Below the pieces are notes generated by a model. The model was not told the DNA's origin, ran no database searches, and saw only the letters and a list, made by a program, of their open reading frames with translations. The position numbers and the translations under genes were made by a program. 21,223 nucleotides of DNA, taken from positions 547 to 21,769 of the forward strand of contig DJIF01000047.1 of the NCBI GenBank assembly GCA_002433485.1. Reading direction: 5' to 3'. This DNA comes from Deltaproteobacteria bacterium UBA6601. Lineage in GTDB: Bacteria > Myxococcota_A > UBA796 > UBA9615. Every line of letters starts with the position of its first letter. Positions within the stretch are counted from its first letter, which is position 1. This document shows, piece by piece, positions 17,956 through 21,223 of the stretch.

Positions 17956-20289
17956 ATGAAACGCCTCAGTTTGAGCTTGCTGCTCTGCCTTTTGATGGGC
18001 TGCGTCCCTGAGCCCGTCGCCGCTCCTGAGCCCGTTGATGCGCCTCTGGCGGTCTACGAGGAGCCGGTAGAAGTCGAGGTTGACGAGTGGCTGGTGGGAC
18101 TGCTGGACGATCCTGGGAATGATGTGGTTCGGCCGGTGATTGAGTCTGGTGACTTCAGCCTCCCCGAGGAAGGTACTGACGCAAACGGAACCCGCTGGGT
18201 TGATGTGGATGTCGGTGATAACGGCGCTATCGGTAGTTTTAACGAGCCCTACTACTACGTTGTTGCCGATCTTGATGAGCCGCTGAGGGAAGGGGACCGA
18301 CTTATTGCGCGGACCATGTCTACCTACGCGAGCTGGGTGGGGGCGGTCCAGCAGCCGGGCTACTTCTATGGCGATCGCCGCCACCGGATCCCCCTGGTCG
18401 CCCGCTCGGATCAAGATGTGGTGGTGGTGCAGGCCATGGGCTATCGGGGCGCGGAGCTGCAGCTCTGGGCGACCGCTGATGAACTGTGGATGAACCTGTC
18501 TGATCTCACCGCCCCAGAGCTTCCGGTCGGCGATATGAGTGAGGCCTGGCTGGGGATTCCGGTGCTGAACCTCACCGACCGCCACCTGCGTGATGTGAAG
18601 GTGCGGGTGATCGAGAACCAGCATTTTGCAGCCAGTGAGCAGGTGATGCCCTTTATGGGTCCGGCAGCCGTGACTCAGTTGGCGGTCTTGCTGCGTCCAA
18701 AAGTGTCGCCTGAGAATCCCGAGGAGACTCTGATCGCGCAGGTCCGGCTGGTCGCAGAGGGGTTGGACTTCAGCTATGAGCGGGAGATTGAGATTGGCAT
18801 TGCTGACCCTGACGAGGGGCACTGGGCGACCTTCCGGTCACCGGTGGACGGCTCGGTTCAGGGCTATGGAATGCGCCGCCCGCTTAACTTTGATCCACAA
18901 CAGGATTACGCGTTGGTGCTCAGCTTGCACGGGGCAAGCGTCGTGGCCAGGGGGCAGGCTCGCGCTTACGAGGCTCGGGATTGGGCCTACATCATTGCGC
19001 CGACCAACCGGCACCCCTTTGGCTTTGACTGGGAGGAGTGGGGTCGCTTCAACGCCCTGGCTACCCTTGATGCGGCGATGGCTCGCTTCACCATTGATCC
19101 GACTCGAGTTTACCTTGCTGGGCATTCCATGGGTGGTCACGGTACCTGGCATGTCGGCGTGACTACCCCCGGTCGCTTCGCCACCCTGGGCCCCTCGGCG
19201 GGCTGGGAGTCGTTCTACAGCTATGGCGGCTCGGCCCGGCCCAGCGGCGCTCTGGCGCGCTCGCGGGCGCACTCAGACACCCTTACCTATCTGGACAACA
19301 TCGCTGCTAGGGGCGTCTACATCATTCACGGTGACGAGGACGACAACGTGCCGGTTAGCGAGGGCCGCACCATGTATGCAGCGGCCAGCGAGGTCAGCGA
19401 CGATGTCGTTTACTACGAGCAACCTGGTGTCGGTCATTGGTGGGATCTGGACGGTGAAGATGAGGGCGCCGATTGTGTGGATTGGGATCCTCTTTTTGCG
19501 TTCATGGAGGAGCGTCGCTTGGATCCGCTCGAGTTGGACTTCCGTTTTCGCAGCCCGTCCCCTTCGTACAGCCCGACCCACTCCTACGTGACCGTTCTCA
19601 GCGCCCTGGACGCCTACCAGGACTTCCTGATTGAGTCTACCAACGATGGCGGTGCGGTGACCCTGGTCACCAGCAACGTGCGGGCCCTTGAGATTGATGC
19701 CGCGGGTCTGCGCTCGCGGGGGGTCAGCTCCTTGACCGTCGATGGGGAGCTGGTTGACCTTGCCCAAGACAGCCTGCAGTTAGGCCAGCTGGACGGCAAG
19801 ACTCGGGAGGTATACGGACCTTTCAATCAGGTGTTCCGCAGGCCGTTCTGCTTTGTCTATCCCGATGAGGGCGGCGTGTGGGCGGAATACAGCTCGTTCT
19901 TGATCAGTTACTGGGCGATTCTAGGTAATGGTCAGGCCTGCTCCCTGCCCATCAGCGCACTGAGTAATGAGTTGCGGGAGCAGCGCAACCTCATCTTCGT
20001 CGGCCTGGATGATGACGAGGTGGACACCGGGCTGTCCTTTGAGTTTGATGCCGACGAGATCGACATCGGTCCCATCTCGTGGGAGGAGGCCGGCCTGCTG
20101 ATGGTTTTTCCCCACGGCGGTCGGCTCAATGGGGTGCTCACGGCGACTGCCGCGGATCCGCATCTTCTATATCGGCAGAGGCCGTTCAGCTCTCGGTCTG
20201 GAATGCCAGACTATGCAGTCTGGACCCGAGGCGGCGATCGAAGCTCGGGTTTCTTCAGCGCAGACTGGGAGTACATACCGGGCCAGTAG
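17956..20289 (+). CDS. Large secreted lipoprotein with alpha/beta-hydrolase (esterase/peptidase-like) domain
   Basis: This is a 777-residue predicted lipoprotein with signal peptide and lipobox LLMGC (Cys16), followed by a Pro/Glu/Val-rich acidic tether. Residues about 40-300 look beta-rich, without a recognised domain. An alpha/beta-hydrolase follows: oxyanion region SLHGAS (about 322-327), nucleophile Ser391 in AGHSMGGHGTWH, candidate acid Asp462 in HGDEDDNVPV and His494 in GVGHWW. This is the arrangement of prolyl-oligopeptidase or PHB-depolymerase-like esterases. The C-terminal 250 residues form a further beta-rich region. The start is ATG 17956 with AGGAG at 17946-17950. It probably acts on an extracellular ester or peptide; the substrate cannot be read from the sequence. 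Confidence 0.85.
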   Translation: MKRLSLSLLLCLLMGCVPEPVAAPEPVDAPLAVYEEPVEVEVDEWLVGLLDDPGNDVVRPVIESGDFSLPEEGTDANGTRWVDVDVGDNGAIGSFNEPYYYVVADLDEPLREGDRLIARTMSTYASWVGAVQQPGYFYGDRRHRIPLVARSDQDVVVVQAMGYRGAELQLWATADELWMNLSDLTAPELPVGDMSEAWLGIPVLNLTDRHLRDVKVRVIENQHFAASEQVMPFMGPAAVTQLAVLLRPKVSPENPEETLIAQVRLVAEGLDFSYEREIEIGIADPDEGHWATFRSPVDGSVQGYGMRRPLNFDPQQDYALVLSLHGASVVARGQARAYEARDWAYIIAPTNRHPFGFDWEEWGRFNALATLDAAMARFTIDPTRVYLAGHSMGGHGTWHVGVTTPGRFATLGPSAGWESFYSYGGSARPSGALARSRAHSDTLTYLDNIAARGVYIIHGDEDDNVPVSEGRTMYAAASEVSDDVVYYEQPGVGHWWDLDGEDEGADCVDWDPLFAFMEERRLDPLELDFRFRSPSPSYSPTHSYVTVLSALDAYQDFLIESTNDGGAVTLVTSNVRALEIDAAGLRSRGVSSLTVDGELVDLAQDSLQLGQLDGKTREVYGPFNQVFRRPFCFVYPDEGGVWAEYSSFLISYWAILGNGQACSLPISALSNELREQRNLIFVGLDDDEVDTGLSFEFDADEIDIGPISWEEAGLLMVFPHGGRLNGVLTATAADPHLLYRQRPFSSRSGMPDYAVWTRGGDRSSGFFSADWEYIPGQ

Positions 20290-20417
20290 GCTGTTGCAGG
20301 GGGCAGGTTCTGGAGCGTGAGTCGGCGCCCTGGCTGAAGGTAGAGCGGACCGGGCGCAAGGCTGCTAAAAGGGGAAGCCCTTCAATCCATCGAGCTGAGC
20401 CAAGGAGTGTCATCCTC

Positions 20418-21223
20418 ATGAGTGATCTTCCCAGGACCGAAGAGCTGGATCTGGACGCTGTCGAGACGCGGGAGTGGTTGGACTCCCTGGAAGCCGTTAT
20501 CGAGCGGGACGGCGAGGAGCGGGCTGCGTTCCTGCTCAGTCGTTTGCTCGAGCATGGTCGGAGCGCTGGGGTGAAGCCGCCCTTCTCGGCCAACACCCCC
20601 TATGTGAACACGATTCCGGTGTCTCAGGAGCCCGGCTATCCGGGCGATCTGGAGTTGGAGCGGCAGATCGCGGCCATCATTCGCTGGAACGCTATGGCGA
20701 TGGTGGTGAAAGCCAACAAGAATTTTGATGGCATCGGTGGTCACATCAGCTCCTTCGCTTCTGCTGCCACCCTGTATGAGGTGGGCTTTAATCACTACTT
20801 CCGCTCTGGAGAGCTGGGTGATGGCCCCTCGGACATGATCTACTTCCAGGGTCACGCCAGCCCGGGGATCTACGCTCGCGCTTACCTGGAGGGCAGACTC
20901 CCTGCCACCCAGCTGCACAACTTCCGCCGGGAGCTGGCGCCCGGGGGCGGCGTCTCTTCTTATCCCCATCCCTGGTGCATGCCCGATTTTTGGCAGTTCC
21001 CTACCGTGTCCATGGGACTCGGCGGGCTCTCGGCAATCTACCAGGCTCGCTTCAACCGCTACATGCAAAACCGGGGCATCGGTAACACCGAGGATGTGCG
21101 GGTCTGGGCCTTTCTTGGTGATGGAGAGATGGATGAGCCCGAGTCTATGGGGGCCCTTACCCTTGCCGCCCGCGAGAAGCTCGACAACCTGACCTTTGTG
21201 ATCAACTGCAACCTGCAGCGTCT
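20418..21223 (+). CDS. aceE: Pyruvate dehydrogenase E1, homodimeric type (N-terminal part, runs off window)
   Basis: The first 268 codons of an AceE-type E1 (about 890 residues in E. coli), which decarboxylates pyruvate with ThDP. Matches include NKNFDGIGGHISSFASAATLYEVGFNHYFR, the GHASPGIYARAYLEGRLP segment with its active-site His, and the ThDP/Mg motif GDGEMDEPES near the window end. The acidic N-terminus (DLPRTEELDLDAVETREWLDSLE) is typical of this class. ATG 20418 follows AAGGAG at 20402-20407. Pyruvate is therefore handled by a different E1 class from the heterotetrameric enzyme encoded upstream, which supports the latter acting on branched-chain or other 2-oxoacids. An E2 gene probably follows beyond the window. 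The 128 bases before it hold only a weak inverted repeat (GCGCCC 20325-20330 / GGGCGC 20352-20357). Confidence 0.96.
   Translation, partial: MSDLPRTEELDLDAVETREWLDSLEAVIERDGEERAAFLLSRLLEHGRSAGVKPPFSANTPYVNTIPVSQEPGYPGDLELERQIAAIIRWNAMAMVVKANKNFDGIGGHISSFASAATLYEVGFNHYFRSGELGDGPSDMIYFQGHASPGIYARAYLEGRLPATQLHNFRRELAPGGGVSSYPHPWCMPDFWQFPTVSMGLGGLSAIYQARFNRYMQNRGIGNTEDVRVWAFLGDGEMDEPESMGALTLAAREKLDNLTFVINCNLQR

Noticed and set aside
17617..18822. 401-codon minus-strand open frame opposite the LysM and hydrolase genes
   Set aside because: It is a GC-rich shadow frame antisense to two genes with clear domains and signal peptides, and its own translation shows no domain.

Overview
The window is GC-rich, densely coded bacterial DNA. 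I infer a Gram-negative, aerobically respiring organism: it has a membrane-anchored CuA cytochrome oxidase subunit, several lipoproteins with lipoboxes, a protein ending in an AgmX/PglI-type (TonB-like) domain, and a lipoprotein with GDDDDSAA repeats. The last two traits are frequent in Myxococcota and related former delta-proteobacteria. This lineage is an inference from gene content, not a phylogeny. No mobile element, CRISPR array, tRNA or rRNA was seen.

Layout. (1) 1-1386, minus strand: start of a cytochrome oxidase operon, in transcription order a diheme c-type cytochrome lipoprotein, a 36-residue single-span protein and coxB (cut by the window edge). (2) 1695-2969, minus: a three-histidine-box acyl desaturase with an unusual C-terminal coiled coil. 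(3) 3124-4074, plus: a DUF72/YecE-family protein. (4) 4118-8289, plus: the most interesting part, a cysteine biosynthesis operon of the CysO (protein thiocarboxylate) type: ATP-grasp ligase, CysM, JAMM protease Mec, CysO and MoeZ (E1-like enzyme plus rhodanese). It is preceded by a previously unannotated 34-codon leader ORF with nine cysteine codons (4157-4261). The leader's stop codon overlaps the first base of a potential three-way-junction RNA (4261-4319). I interpret this as a cysteine-responsive attenuator. (5) 8500-9932: two lipoprotein genes whose first 84 bases, from ribosome binding site to signal peptide, are duplicated; one is a repeat-rich acidic lipoprotein, the other a bicupin. 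(6) 10183-17033: a branched-chain-type 2-oxoacid dehydrogenase operon, E1alpha - E1beta - E2 - second E1alpha - E3 - lipB. (7) 17050-20289: a membrane-anchored LysM/AgmX-like protein and a large alpha/beta-hydrolase lipoprotein. (8) 20418-end: the N-terminal part of a homodimeric pyruvate dehydrogenase E1 (aceE).

How the genes work together. In the cysteine operon, MoeZ should adenylate and thiolate the C-terminal glycine of CysO, CysM should add the sulfur to an activated serine to form CysO-cysteine, and Mec should release cysteine. CysO here carries eight extra residues after its Gly-Gly, so Mec (or another protease) would first have to trim it. The 2-oxoacid dehydrogenase operon makes all the subunits of one complex plus the octanoyltransferase LipB needed to lipoylate E2. 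Two E1alpha paralogues next to a single E1beta suggest exchangeable E1 heterotetramers. Many genes in both operons overlap by 4 bases or lie within a few bases of each other, which indicates translational coupling.
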